From Alistipes sp. (GTDB lineage Bacteria > Bacteroidota > Bacteroidia > Bacteroidales > Rikenellaceae): a DNA stretch of 64,000 bases. The notes under the pieces were generated by a model that did not search any database, had not been told where the DNA came from, and was given only the letters and a program-made list of their open reading frames with translations. The first letter of the stretch is position 1, and every line of letters begins with the position of its first letter. Of this stretch, positions 1 to 6,866 are shown one piece after another. The translations under genes and the position numbers were made by a program. Location of the stretch: assembly GCA_017451685.1 (NCBI GenBank), contig JAFTNV010000031.1, positions 1-64,000 on the forward strand, read 5' to 3'.

Positions 1-239
1 ACGCCTAAGTACAGCCCATCGCCTCGAAATTCGCCGAGCGTTGTATCTGCACCATTCTGACAACAAATGTGCTCGCCCTCAAAATGCTCATTTACGTCGA
101 GTAAACTCCGCTTTTTCGGGCTTCGCAGCGCCGCGATTAAGCGAGAGCAGAGGCTGCTTGCAGACTATGCCGAGCGTGAGCGGTGAAAAGGAACTTAAGC
201 CTAAAACTACATCTTTTTATTCACTCTCTTGGGTATCAA
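1..239. other. Intergenic stretch, no supported gene
   Basis: Short open frames exist here but none has a recognisable domain or start signal. The sequence looks like a GC-rich intergenic block ending in the hairpin at 240-269. It may hold the 3' untranslated region of a gene lying left of the window. Confidence 0.5.
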
Positions 240-269
240 GGGCTGGCTAAGCAACTTTTTAGTCGGCCC
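240..269 (+). terminator. Intrinsic terminator candidate
   Basis: An 11-bp stem (GGGCTGGCTAA with TTAGTCGGCCC, two G-U pairs) closes an 8-nt loop and is followed by ATTTTTATTT. The T-rich tail points to a plus-strand transcript from outside the window. It also lies just beyond the 3' end of the minus-strand gene at 274-732. Confidence 0.55.
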
Positions 270-273
270 ATTT

Positions 274-732
274 TTATTTCAGCACGTAGCACTGCGCGGT
301 GCCTATCGCGAGGATATGATATAGTGTCGATAGCTGGCTTGTGGGGGCGAAGGGGGCAAAGACCACCTCGGTGGCGATGTCGGCCGTGGCGTAGTTGCGT
401 AGTTGAGCGTTCGAGAACGAGGGTCGTAGATGGCTACGGAACGACACGAAGAGTACCCTGTTGTCGTCGTAGGCTTGTTGCAGATGTGGAGGTATGCGAC
501 GATATAGCGCGCGCCCGAGGGTGATGACGACGGAGCACCCCTCGGCAAGGAGAACATCCAATACGGCACGCTCTATGGGCGAGTGAAAGCCGCTGGCGAC
601 AATCTTGTCGGTGTGGGCTATGTCGTGCGCCCAGGCTGTGGCAAGCGCCATCGCCTCGGCAGGTGCTGTGCGCGAAGCAAAGAAGGCAACTAAATCTCTA
701 TCTAATAGGCTTGTATTTCCGGATAAGTCCAT
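274..732 (-). CDS. Small DprA/SLOG-like Rossmann-fold protein (copy 1)
   Basis: The 152-residue product resembles the single-domain SMF/DprA-like (SLOG superfamily) proteins of Bacteroidales. The visible cues are an N-terminal VAFFASR segment, the KIVASGFHSPIE stretch (like the ligand-binding SG.. loop of DprA) and VVITLGRALYRRIPPH. It is much shorter than true DprA (compare 51485-52585) and lacks the extra domains. The start at 732 matches its paralogue at 32753-33214; an upstream in-frame ATG at 768 lies inside the preceding structured RNA. The first codon directly follows a short hairpin and T6 run, and no clear ribosome binding site is seen. SLOG proteins are known as nucleotide or nucleotide-sugar binders; the role here is unknown. 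Confidence 0.6.
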   Translation of the reverse strand: MDLSGNTSLLDRDLVAFFASRTAPAEAMALATAWAHDIAHTDKIVASGFHSPIERAVLDVLLAEGCSVVITLGRALYRRIPPHLQQAYDDNRVLFVSFRSHLRPSFSNAQLRNYATADIATEVVFAPFAPTSQLSTLYHILAIGTAQCYVLK

Positions 733-987
733 AAAAAAGCGCAGACGCTGTATTAGCATATCCAACATCTAGGCCTTGGCTGCCCTTTTCAAGAATAAGC
801 AACACAAACGCCCACGCCGGAGATATATCGCACATACCGAACCAATCGGTAGTAGGGATATACAACCTTGCGTGGACATTTTGTAGTCGTTCTTCTTGAA
901 AACATAAACCGCCAAGTTTAGATGTTGAAGAATCGTCAAAAAATATCCAATCAAATATGTACGGCTCAACGGCAAAAGCCATAAGCC
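733..987 (-). ncRNA. Structured RNA / leader upstream of SLOG-like gene (copy 1)
   Basis: This is an unidentified folded RNA read leftward from the TATCTTTG element at 992-999. It begins with a hairpin (963-987). A long rod then pairs 919-927 with 763-771, 911-916 with 775-780, 893-902 with 786-795 and 870-875 with 812-817, and is capped by the 846-851/835-840 hairpin. A short hairpin with CGCT followed by a T run (733-749) ends it, directly before the start codon of the SLOG-like gene. The copy at 33215-33467 is almost identical in the core but differs in two stems by compensatory changes. It could be a free small RNA, an attenuator leader, or both. I cannot match it to a named family; 6S RNA should be checked. 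Confidence 0.7.
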
Positions 988-991
988 ATTA

Positions 992-999
992 CAAAGATA
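992..999 (-). promoter_or_regulatory. Bacteroidota -7 element (TATCTTTG) for RNA copy 1
   Basis: On the minus strand TATCTTTG lies five bases before the G that opens the first hairpin of the RNA. The element and about 25 bases upstream are conserved with the second copy at 33472-33479. No good -33 TTG is seen. Confidence 0.6.
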
Positions 1000-1041
1000 A
1001 GCAAAAAATTATAGAAACTCCGAATTTTGGTAGAAGTTTCG

Positions 1042-1049
1042 TATCTTTG
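1042..1049 (+). promoter_or_regulatory. -7 element (TATCTTTG) for the SMR transporter gene
   Basis: TATCTTTG sits 63 bases before the SMR gene start and points away from the divergent element at 992-999, so the two promoters are back to back within 60 bp. The -33 element is not clear. Confidence 0.5.
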
Positions 1050-1111
1050 TGCGTTCCTCAGAAGGAGACGCCGGAAATTTCTGCAGCCCTCAAGAAGGAT
1101 AATCTATCGTT

Positions 1112-1435
1112 ATGAATTGGATTATTTTAATTATTGCAGGGCTCTGTGAGACAGGCTTTGCATTCTGCCTCGGAAAAGGCAATCTCGCCACAGGCAACAA
1201 AGCCGTGTTGTGGTACGCAGCTTTCGCCATTCTTTGTCTGTTGAGTATGGTGCTTCTCACCAAGGCTACCAAAACAATTCCACTCGGCACAGCCTATCCC
1301 GTTTGGACCGGTATCGGAGCCGTGGGTACCGTGATTATCGGCATCTTGATTTTCAAGGAGCCGACATCATTCTGGCGATTGTTCTTCGTCTTTACACTCA
1401 TAGCATCGGTTATCGGTCTAAAAATCGCTCATTAA
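1112..1435 (+). CDS. SMR-family small multidrug/guanidinium exporter-like protein
   Basis: This 107-residue protein has four hydrophobic segments, typical of the small multidrug resistance family, which works as an antiparallel dimer driven by protons. The essential membrane glutamate is E13 in the first helix (AGLCETGFAF). The GTAYPVWTGIGAVGT segment is the family signature and resembles SugE/Gdx more than EmrE. The substrate cannot be assigned from sequence; the first-helix context (CETGFAFCLGKGN) departs from typical Gdx. The acyltransferase at 1504 follows 68 bp downstream on the same strand and may be cotranscribed. Confidence 0.85.
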   Translation: MNWIILIIAGLCETGFAFCLGKGNLATGNKAVLWYAAFAILCLLSMVLLTKATKTIPLGTAYPVWTGIGAVGTVIIGILIFKEPTSFWRLFFVFTLIASVIGLKIAH

Positions 1436-1503
1436 CGGGAAATAGAGCCTTCGTGTCGAAAAATCATTACCTTTGGAGTAGATTAACTGAGATTAAATTT
1501 CCT

Positions 1504-2097
1504 ATGACCGAGAAAGAGAAGATGTTGCATGAGATGTTGTACGATGCAAACAACGATACAAACCTTATCGAGGAACGTAAGGTGGCGAAAGACCTATGTT
1601 ACGATTTCAACCACCTGCGCCCATCGGATGTCGTTGGGCAGCAGAAGATTATGCGTCAGTTATTGGGCAAAACAGCGGGCGATAGTTTCTCGATTGTCGC
1701 TCCGTTTTGGTGCGATTATGGCTACAATATCGAGATTGGCGAGAACTTCTTCGCGAACCACAATACGGTGATTCTCGACGGCGCGAAGGTGACGTTTGGT
1801 AACAATGTTTTCGTTGCCCCCAACTGCGGCTTTCACACTGCGGGGCACCCCATAGATGCCGAGCGCAGAAACCGAGGCTTGGAGTACGCCTATCCCATTA
1901 CCGTGGGCGATAATGTGTGGATAGGTGCGGGCGTGCAGGTTATGCCGGGCGTGACGATTGGCTCGAATGTCGTTATTGGAGGTGGCTCGGTGGTGGTCAA
2001 GGATATTCCGTCGAATGTTGTGGCTGTGGGCAATCCCTGCCGTGTTGTGCGCCCCATCACCGACGAGGATAAACTCAAATCGTGGGATAGGGAGTAA
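1504..2097 (+). CDS. Maltose/galactoside O-acetyltransferase-type hexapeptide protein
   Basis: The 197-residue product is a LacA/Maa/NodL-type sugar O-acetyltransferase using acetyl-CoA. The N-terminal helical region (MTEKEKMLHEMLYDAN) is the Mac domain. The rest is the left-handed beta-helix of hexapeptide repeats with the catalytic histidine region NCGFHTAGHP and the terminal VAVGNPCRVV motif. Length is normal. The start at 1504 was chosen because the family begins with this Mac segment; the open frame extends further upstream without homology. It ends just before a strong hairpin. Confidence 0.9.
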   Translation: MTEKEKMLHEMLYDANNDTNLIEERKVAKDLCYDFNHLRPSDVVGQQKIMRQLLGKTAGDSFSIVAPFWCDYGYNIEIGENFFANHNTVILDGAKVTFGNNVFVAPNCGFHTAGHPIDAERRNRGLEYAYPITVGDNVWIGAGVQVMPGVTIGSNVVIGGGSVVVKDIPSNVVAVGNPCRVVRPITDEDKLKSWDRE

Positions 2098-2108
2098 GTA
2101 GTAAAAAC

Positions 2109-2144
2109 AGGATAGAGAAAAAGTCGAAACTTTTTCTCTATCCT
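2109..2144 (+). terminator. Intrinsic terminator after the acetyltransferase
   Basis: A perfect 16-bp stem (AGGATAGAGAAAAAGT paired with its complement) closes a CGAA tetraloop. It ends the SMR-acetyltransferase unit and faces the convergent lipoprotein gene, so it may work in both directions. Confidence 0.8.
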
Positions 2145-2222
2145 ATTATAACGTACCGATGCCTATTCGTGGAATCTATAGAGGACATCGTTTAGATAGG
2201 CTACTATTACAACCCTTGGTTT

Positions 2223-2747
2223 TTACTCTCTCTCATACTCAAAAGAGATAAATTTTACGGTACCTTTTTTCAAAGCATCTTGTACCTTGCTTCCTTTGCA
2301 TGAAATCTTTCCGTTGGTAGGTGTCATCTTTTTCATGATAGTACCTCCGTCCTTAGTGCGACCCTCTATGTTGCACACGCACGAATACTCGAATGTGTAT
2401 AACTTAGACTCATCAATCGCCGGAACAGGACTCTTAGGTGTTGCCTCGATTGTGCAGAAGAAGCGAGTAGGCAGGGGATCCACATAATCAGTGCTATATG
2501 TTTCATGATACGTCCATCCACCATCTATCTCACTCGTAAGCTCCGCCTCGTCGTAACCATACTTCACAGAGATATCATAGAAGTACTGATAATCCTCAGA
2601 AAGAGTAATACTGTAATTAACTTCGATGTCCTTCAGCGCATTAGAATCAACGGCTTCACCTCCGTTCTCTTTCTCGCATGATGCGATAGTAATGCATACT
2701 GACATGGCGATAAAGGCTGCCACAACCTTGTTAAGAATTGTTTTCAT
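2223..2747 (-). CDS. Secreted lipoprotein of unknown function
   Basis: The 174-residue product begins with a type II signal peptide (charged start, hydrophobic core, ITIASC lipobox; lipid attachment at C24) followed by acidic EKENGGE, a pattern seen on exported Bacteroidota lipoproteins. The mature part is beta-rich with no family I recognise. It is a single gene, convergent with the acetyltransferase, and starts the AT-richer region. Confidence 0.7.
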   Translation of the reverse strand: MKTILNKVVAAFIAMSVCITIASCEKENGGEAVDSNALKDIEVNYSITLSEDYQYFYDISVKYGYDEAELTSEIDGGWTYHETYSTDYVDPLPTRFFCTIEATPKSPVPAIDESKLYTFEYSCVCNIEGRTKDGGTIMKKMTPTNGKISCKGSKVQDALKKGTVKFISFEYERE

Positions 2748-2823
2748 ACTGTTAAAATTTATTGTTATGTCAAACTCGTGTTATACCTTCACTATCTTAT
2801 GCGCAGAGAGAAATCGCACATCG

Positions 2824-2831
2824 CAAATTTA
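2824..2831 (-). promoter_or_regulatory. -7 element (TAAATTTG) for the lipoprotein gene
   Basis: On the minus strand TAAATTTG lies 76 bases upstream of the lipoprotein start. No convincing -33 TTG at the usual spacing was seen. Confidence 0.45.
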
Positions 2832-2999
2832 CAAAAATATTTGCATACTAATACGTTGTAAGCCTACTTTTTTTGCGAATTATCGCTAATCAATATTCGT
2901 ACCTTCGATCTCTCTCGGTGAGAAGCCAAGGAATATTGTTATCGGAGCACCGCTGTACGGCTTTTGTGTGTATCCTTGCAACACGAAAGCTGAACCCCA

Positions 3000-3191
3000 A
3001 TGAAAACACTAAGTAAAAACGCCATTATAGGCTATCCTGCCAGTATTATTACCGGCATCACATACGGACTCAATCCGTTGTTTGCTGTGCCTCTGAGCCG
3101 CTTTGTGGAGATGCTTTGCACGAAGCCCGCCTTGGCGCTCTGCCAAATGCCTTCTCGGTCGTACGGCGCAGAATCAATGGCGAGATAGGGT
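3000..3191 (+). pseudogene. Chimeric gene remnant: EamA transporter 5' end joined to DUF169 3' end
   Basis: The first 30 or so codons (GYPASIITGITYGLNPLFAV) match the first helix of EamA/DMT permeases. From about 3085 the DNA instead matches the 3' end of the DUF169 gene in this window (about 34190-34303): the SRFVEML stretch parallels CRFREML. After a frameshift near 3148 another frame reads AFSVVRRRINGEIG, nearly the DUF169 C-terminus. The join lies where both parents encode FAVP (TTYGCTGTGCC), so short-homology recombination is likely. No functional product is expected. Confidence 0.65.
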
Positions 3192-3323
3192 GTTTGAAAA
3201 AAGTTATATATCGCCGACTTTGCTGGATGTAGAAATCTCCTATAAAAACTCTCTTTTGGGATAGTTTTTATTTCTACCACGATTATTGACCGCTTATTTT
3301 GAACATAAAATAGCATTCTTGAC

Positions 3324-3353
3324 TTGTTATTTGCTAATAATTTATTACCTTTG
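3324..3353 (+). promoter_or_regulatory. Promoter of the Hsp70/SEDS-PBP operon
   Basis: A TTG (-33) at 3324-3326, a 19-bp spacer and TACCTTTG (-7) at 3346-3353 match the Bacteroidota sigma-ABfr consensus. Transcription should start near 3358-3360, leaving a leader of about 140 nt. No comparable promoter was noticed inside the operon. Confidence 0.75.
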
Positions 3354-3354
3354 T

Positions 3355-3486
3355 AAAGTTTGGCATTTTCACATCCTCACAGACGCATATATGAGCTGTA
3401 AGGCAAACTTTTGCTGTGCTTCATTTGTGAATATTGTTTAACTACTAACTAAATTATTGATGCCACTGGCTATTGTGGTATCAATA
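3355..3486 (+). promoter_or_regulatory. Structured 5' leader of the operon
   Basis: Two helices are visible. AAAGTTTG (3355-3362) pairs with CAAACTTT (3404-3411) near the expected transcript start. A 12-bp hairpin pairs 3455-3466 with 3475-3486 with one G-U pair and an 8-nt loop, ending 13 bases before the first start codon. There is no T run, so it is not a simple terminator; it could affect translation or stability. Confidence 0.5.
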
Positions 3487-3499
3487 CCCAGTTAAATAG

Positions 3500-4120
3500 A
3501 TGAAGAATAAATGTTCGATAATATTTTGTGCCGATGATTCATTGGTGCTGTATCTTTCACATGAGGATGCAGTTTCTGCGTATATCTTTGATAAAAAAAT
3601 GGATGTTGAGGCTGTAAAAAAATATTACAACATTCCGGAAGTCAAGATTTATACTCCAACATCAATATGTGAATTATTGGACGTAGGCGAGGCTATCGAA
3701 TCTCGAAATTATATATATGTTCGAACACATGATGATGTTGTTGTGCATCTAAAAAGTAATTACATAGCACCGTTGGTTGAAGAAACGGAAAAGCGTGTGT
3801 CTGAAATATCTTCAATATGTGGATATATGCATCTATTGCCGACGCAGAAGAGAGCTTTAGATAGAGTTATTACGGATATGTACATAACTATGTCTTCGTG
3901 TCCCGAGACGCTAATATTCCCCATATTTGCGACATACGACTATAGTAATAGCCCGGATAATAATGATGATCGTGAAGAAGTCGCTGCCATCAAAACATTA
4001 TCTACATGGTGGAATAGCGGCTGTCGAACATTGCATGGATGTATCCCAGGACAAGCCAAGTATGTATATAGTTATTTCGCAAAATTAATGTTAGGTTGCT
4101 ATGATTGCAATAGGTATTGA
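3500..4120 (+). CDS. Operon gene 1: unrecognised soluble protein
   Basis: The 206-residue product has no signal peptide or membrane segment and matches no family I can name. Aliphatic strands in the first 90 residues (SIIFCADD, NYIYVRTHDDVVVHL) alternate with helices, suggesting a small alpha/beta fold. It is Cys-rich for a cytoplasmic protein, with CYDC near the C-terminus. It is the first gene after the promoter, and its last 20 bases overlap the next gene, so translation is probably coupled. Its product is likely made in step with the Hsp70-like ATPase that follows and may be its partner. Confidence 0.7.
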   Translation: MKNKCSIIFCADDSLVLYLSHEDAVSAYIFDKKMDVEAVKKYYNIPEVKIYTPTSICELLDVGEAIESRNYIYVRTHDDVVVHLKSNYIAPLVEETEKRVSEISSICGYMHLLPTQKRALDRVITDMYITMSSCPETLIFPIFATYDYSNSPDNNDDREEVAAIKTLSTWWNSGCRTLHGCIPGQAKYVYSYFAKLMLGCYDCNRY

Positions 4121-5600
4121 TTATGGTAGCACAAATAGCCTGGTAGCGAGTTTTGTCCCCGAGATGGAAGGACGGATACCTGTTACATATCTTAAGTCTG
4201 CCGTAACATATAATAATGAATATGTGCACTCGCCTAAGCGAATGTTGCATAATATTGATGCAATATCTGAGAATGATATCAACAAGATATGTCGTTGCAT
4301 AGAGATGTGTGTAAACCAGCTTCTATCGTCGCACATTGATAGGTTTTTTAATGATTCCAGTAAGATATGTGTAGCGATTACGGTGCCAAATGCATTTAAG
4401 GATCGTGAATGCAGGATCCTAAAAGGTATTGTTGAAAATAATATTAAGGATATTTTGAGGGGAACTAAAGAAATTTCCTCAATAGATGTGTCTATCATCC
4501 CCGAGCCTATAGCTGCAGCATTATATTTTGCCTATGCAATGGATAGAGCTGGGTGCCTTCAAGATGAACAGTATGTAGTTGTATCGGACATCGGAGGGGG
4601 AACTACCGATTTGGCAATAGTAAAGGTGTTATCGTATAAGGGGCATTTAGAGTTTGAGGTACAAAATACAGAACACATGTTCGAGTTAGGGGGTAATGAT
4701 ATAGATAACAATATTGCAGATCATATCATTACACAACGCCCTGAACTTAAATGTCTTGAAAGGGAGATTTTGGTAAGGGCTTGTTGTGAACTTAAAATAG
4801 GGTTCTCCAGATACAATGGGCGCGCTCATTCTCAGGTCGGAGTGTTGGATAATAACGGGGAATTTCTTACGCTTAACAATCGCGAGGTGGTGCTTGATAT
4901 GTCTATAGATGAGCTACGTTCAATACTCTCTCTTGATAATAATTTTTTGGCAAAGTACAAAGCGTTAGCTTTGCGCCTTAAGGATAAATTCATTAATGTG
5001 ACATCGCCAAATGTCTACCTTCTGCCTATTGGTGGGACATCCCGTCTACAATTGGTGCGAGATGCTTTGAGAGAGGTGTTTTACGAGCACAATGAGAATG
5101 AGGTGACACTACATACTGAGGATGAGGAGCTTGGACGTTACGATAGCGTGGTTCGCGGGGCTGCAATATATGCCGCTTACAATGGACATCTTATTAGCAA
5201 TGATATCGTCATGAACAATAGGACGATGCATCGCATATCGTTACGATATGGAAACAATAAACTGCACGAATGTATATTACAATGTAGTAGCGATGGTGTC
5301 TATGAATGTCGATGCAAGTGTGAGCCAATATATTTGGATGAAAAAAATGGGACATTTAAGATAGGAACTATTAGATTCTATCAGGGCGGAGATTCTTTAT
5401 ATGTAGATGCTGATTGTGAGGTGTTGTGTGATATTGCGATTGATGAAGTATTGTATACACATGGGCGTCGACTGGAAGATATAGCAATAGTTGTAAACCT
5501 TGAAATATATCAAGGTCGGTTGCGAAGCGTACATATTTGTGCCGAGCGTTGCATGGAAGATGGCGAGGACTATCTCAAAAGGATTAATTGTAATATCTAA
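4101..5600 (+). CDS. Operon gene 2: Hsp70-family ATPase (DnaK-like)
   Basis: The 499-residue cytoplasmic protein has the full actin/Hsp70 nucleotide-binding fold: phosphate-1 loop DYGSTNS (7-13), phosphate-2 loop DIGGGTTD (163-170) and adenosine motif PIGGTSR (309-315). The EPIAAALYFAY segment matches the connect-1 region of DnaK. After about residue 365 a beta-rich tail of some 130 residues sits where DnaK has its substrate-binding beta domain, but the helical lid is missing. All three motifs look competent for ATP binding and hydrolysis. It is the most canonical of three such ATPases in the operon. A chaperone role and an MreB/FtsA-like scaffold role are both possible. Confidence 0.9.
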   Translation: MIAIGIDYGSTNSLVASFVPEMEGRIPVTYLKSAVTYNNEYVHSPKRMLHNIDAISENDINKICRCIEMCVNQLLSSHIDRFFNDSSKICVAITVPNAFKDRECRILKGIVENNIKDILRGTKEISSIDVSIIPEPIAAALYFAYAMDRAGCLQDEQYVVVSDIGGGTTDLAIVKVLSYKGHLEFEVQNTEHMFELGGNDIDNNIADHIITQRPELKCLEREILVRACCELKIGFSRYNGRAHSQVGVLDNNGEFLTLNNREVVLDMSIDELRSILSLDNNFLAKYKALALRLKDKFINVTSPNVYLLPIGGTSRLQLVRDALREVFYEHNENEVTLHTEDEELGRYDSVVRGAAIYAAYNGHLISNDIVMNNRTMHRISLRYGNNKLHECILQCSSDGVYECRCKCEPIYLDEKNGTFKIGTIRFYQGGDSLYVDADCEVLCDIAIDEVLYTHGRRLEDIAIVVNLEIYQGRLRSVHICAERCMEDGEDYLKRINCNI

Positions 5601-5613
5601 ATATAATTACTAT

Positions 5614-6852
5614 ATGAAGCGAATTGTCGCACTATTATGTTTATTTATCGTTTGTTGCTCCACGGCGTGGGGTGTTGAAGAGTCATCCTCAATGCGTAAA
5701 CATGTTATAGTGGCATTTGATGGAGCATCCGATGTAAGCTTGAAACAAGGGGCTGTAAAAGAAATCGTTTTAGACAAGCTATTTGGGCAATGTGGGTTGG
5801 TCAATGCCGGGGATAGAATCTCTGTGGTATGTGCTGCCGGTAATAGTAGGCGATACAACGAACCCATAGTTAAAGTTCGCATGAAGTGGCGGGAGGCGGG
5901 AGAAAAAACCAAACAAGAGTTAATCAATAAGTGGGATAGTTATACAAGATGTGATTGGTTTACTGGTCCGATGGAGATATACTCGTTATTGTCTATATCT
6001 AAATCATACATCATTGATAGCCTGAAGTTTGCACCCGACGATGATGAATATGTTGATCAGACGCTAATACTTTATGTTACGGACAATATGTATAACGGAT
6101 GTAATGACTATTATGGCGAATCGTTATATTATCTAAACAATATTGTCAATAAGCCAGACATGGAGTTCTACAAGGAACTTCACAAGTTAATGGATGTGTG
6201 TGCCAACATTGCTCAAGAATACACTATTAAATATGTTTCGGGAGATCGTTTTAGGTTTGATTGGAGGTATCTATATTGTGATGTTTTTGAATTGGTGCCC
6301 AACCATCAATCGATAAATTTGCCTTCGGTTATAAGTACTCAGCCAATAATCGAGGCCAAGCGTCAAGCGAGAGGCAAGTACTCATTCAGCGTTGATATGA
6401 AGTCTTACAATTCGGACTTTGATATTCTTAAAATAGAAGCCTATGGATGTGGCGAAGATGAGAAACGACTTCTATATGTTAATGATGGGCTCGTTCTTGG
6501 TGAGTCAGACATAATAACCGGAGAGTTTCATGTTGCTAATCCCTATACAAAGCTATGCCTTGAATGTGTGGTGCATATCAACGAGAGCGTGTATGGGGCA
6601 ACACGCTTGCGATTAAATCACGAGATAGACATTGTTATCGAACCAGATGCTACAATATTCTTTGGTAATATCCGATTGCCTAACTTTATTTGGTTACCGT
6701 GGTGTGATAATCAGTACGAAGTCGCAATACATGTAGATATCATATTGACGATACTTGCAATAATAGCATTTGTAATATACGTATTATGTCGCAGAAACTA
6801 TGTTCCGAAGGATCAGGATATAACAATGGGTTTCTATGATTCGAAAAATTAA
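5614..6852 (+). CDS. Operon gene 3: exported, membrane-anchored vWA-like protein
   Basis: The 412-residue product begins with a signal peptide (MKRIVALLCLFIVCCSTAWG). A domain follows with VIVAFDGASDVS and, later, TLILYVTDNM. Order and spacing resemble a von Willebrand A fold, in which a DxSxS metal site is followed by a second Asp strand, but the site is only partly conserved, so the assignment is tentative. A single membrane helix lies at about 373-393, leaving a short cytoplasmic tail. The bulk is therefore outside the cytoplasmic membrane. The start at 5614 was chosen for the signal peptide; the frame is open upstream but overlaps gene 2. It lies 13 bp after gene 2 and 14 bp before gene 4. 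Confidence 0.75.
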   Translation: MKRIVALLCLFIVCCSTAWGVEESSSMRKHVIVAFDGASDVSLKQGAVKEIVLDKLFGQCGLVNAGDRISVVCAAGNSRRYNEPIVKVRMKWREAGEKTKQELINKWDSYTRCDWFTGPMEIYSLLSISKSYIIDSLKFAPDDDEYVDQTLILYVTDNMYNGCNDYYGESLYYLNNIVNKPDMEFYKELHKLMDVCANIAQEYTIKYVSGDRFRFDWRYLYCDVFELVPNHQSINLPSVISTQPIIEAKRQARGKYSFSVDMKSYNSDFDILKIEAYGCGEDEKRLLYVNDGLVLGESDIITGEFHVANPYTKLCLECVVHINESVYGATRLRLNHEIDIVIEPDATIFFGNIRLPNFIWLPWCDNQYEVAIHVDIILTILAIIAFVIYVLCRRNYVPKDQDITMGFYDSKN

Positions 6853-6866
6853 ATAGATATAATTAT

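Noticed and set aside
698..982. Open frame starting MAFAVEPYIFDWIFFDD, also present at 33172-33462
   Set aside because: The two copies share the first 20 or so codons but a two-base length difference puts the rest in different frames. The DNA differences fit paired RNA stems rather than codon changes, so I treat both as structured RNA.
733..987. 6S RNA or SRP RNA identity
   Set aside because: The rod shape is compatible with 6S, but the unpaired 5' part and hairpin before the rod are not typical, and the SRP domain IV signature is absent. Left open, not claimed.
1050..1111. Guanidine riboswitch ahead of the SMR gene
   Set aside because: The short leader lacks the ACGR hairpin loops of guanidine-II and the conserved segments of guanidine-I and -III.
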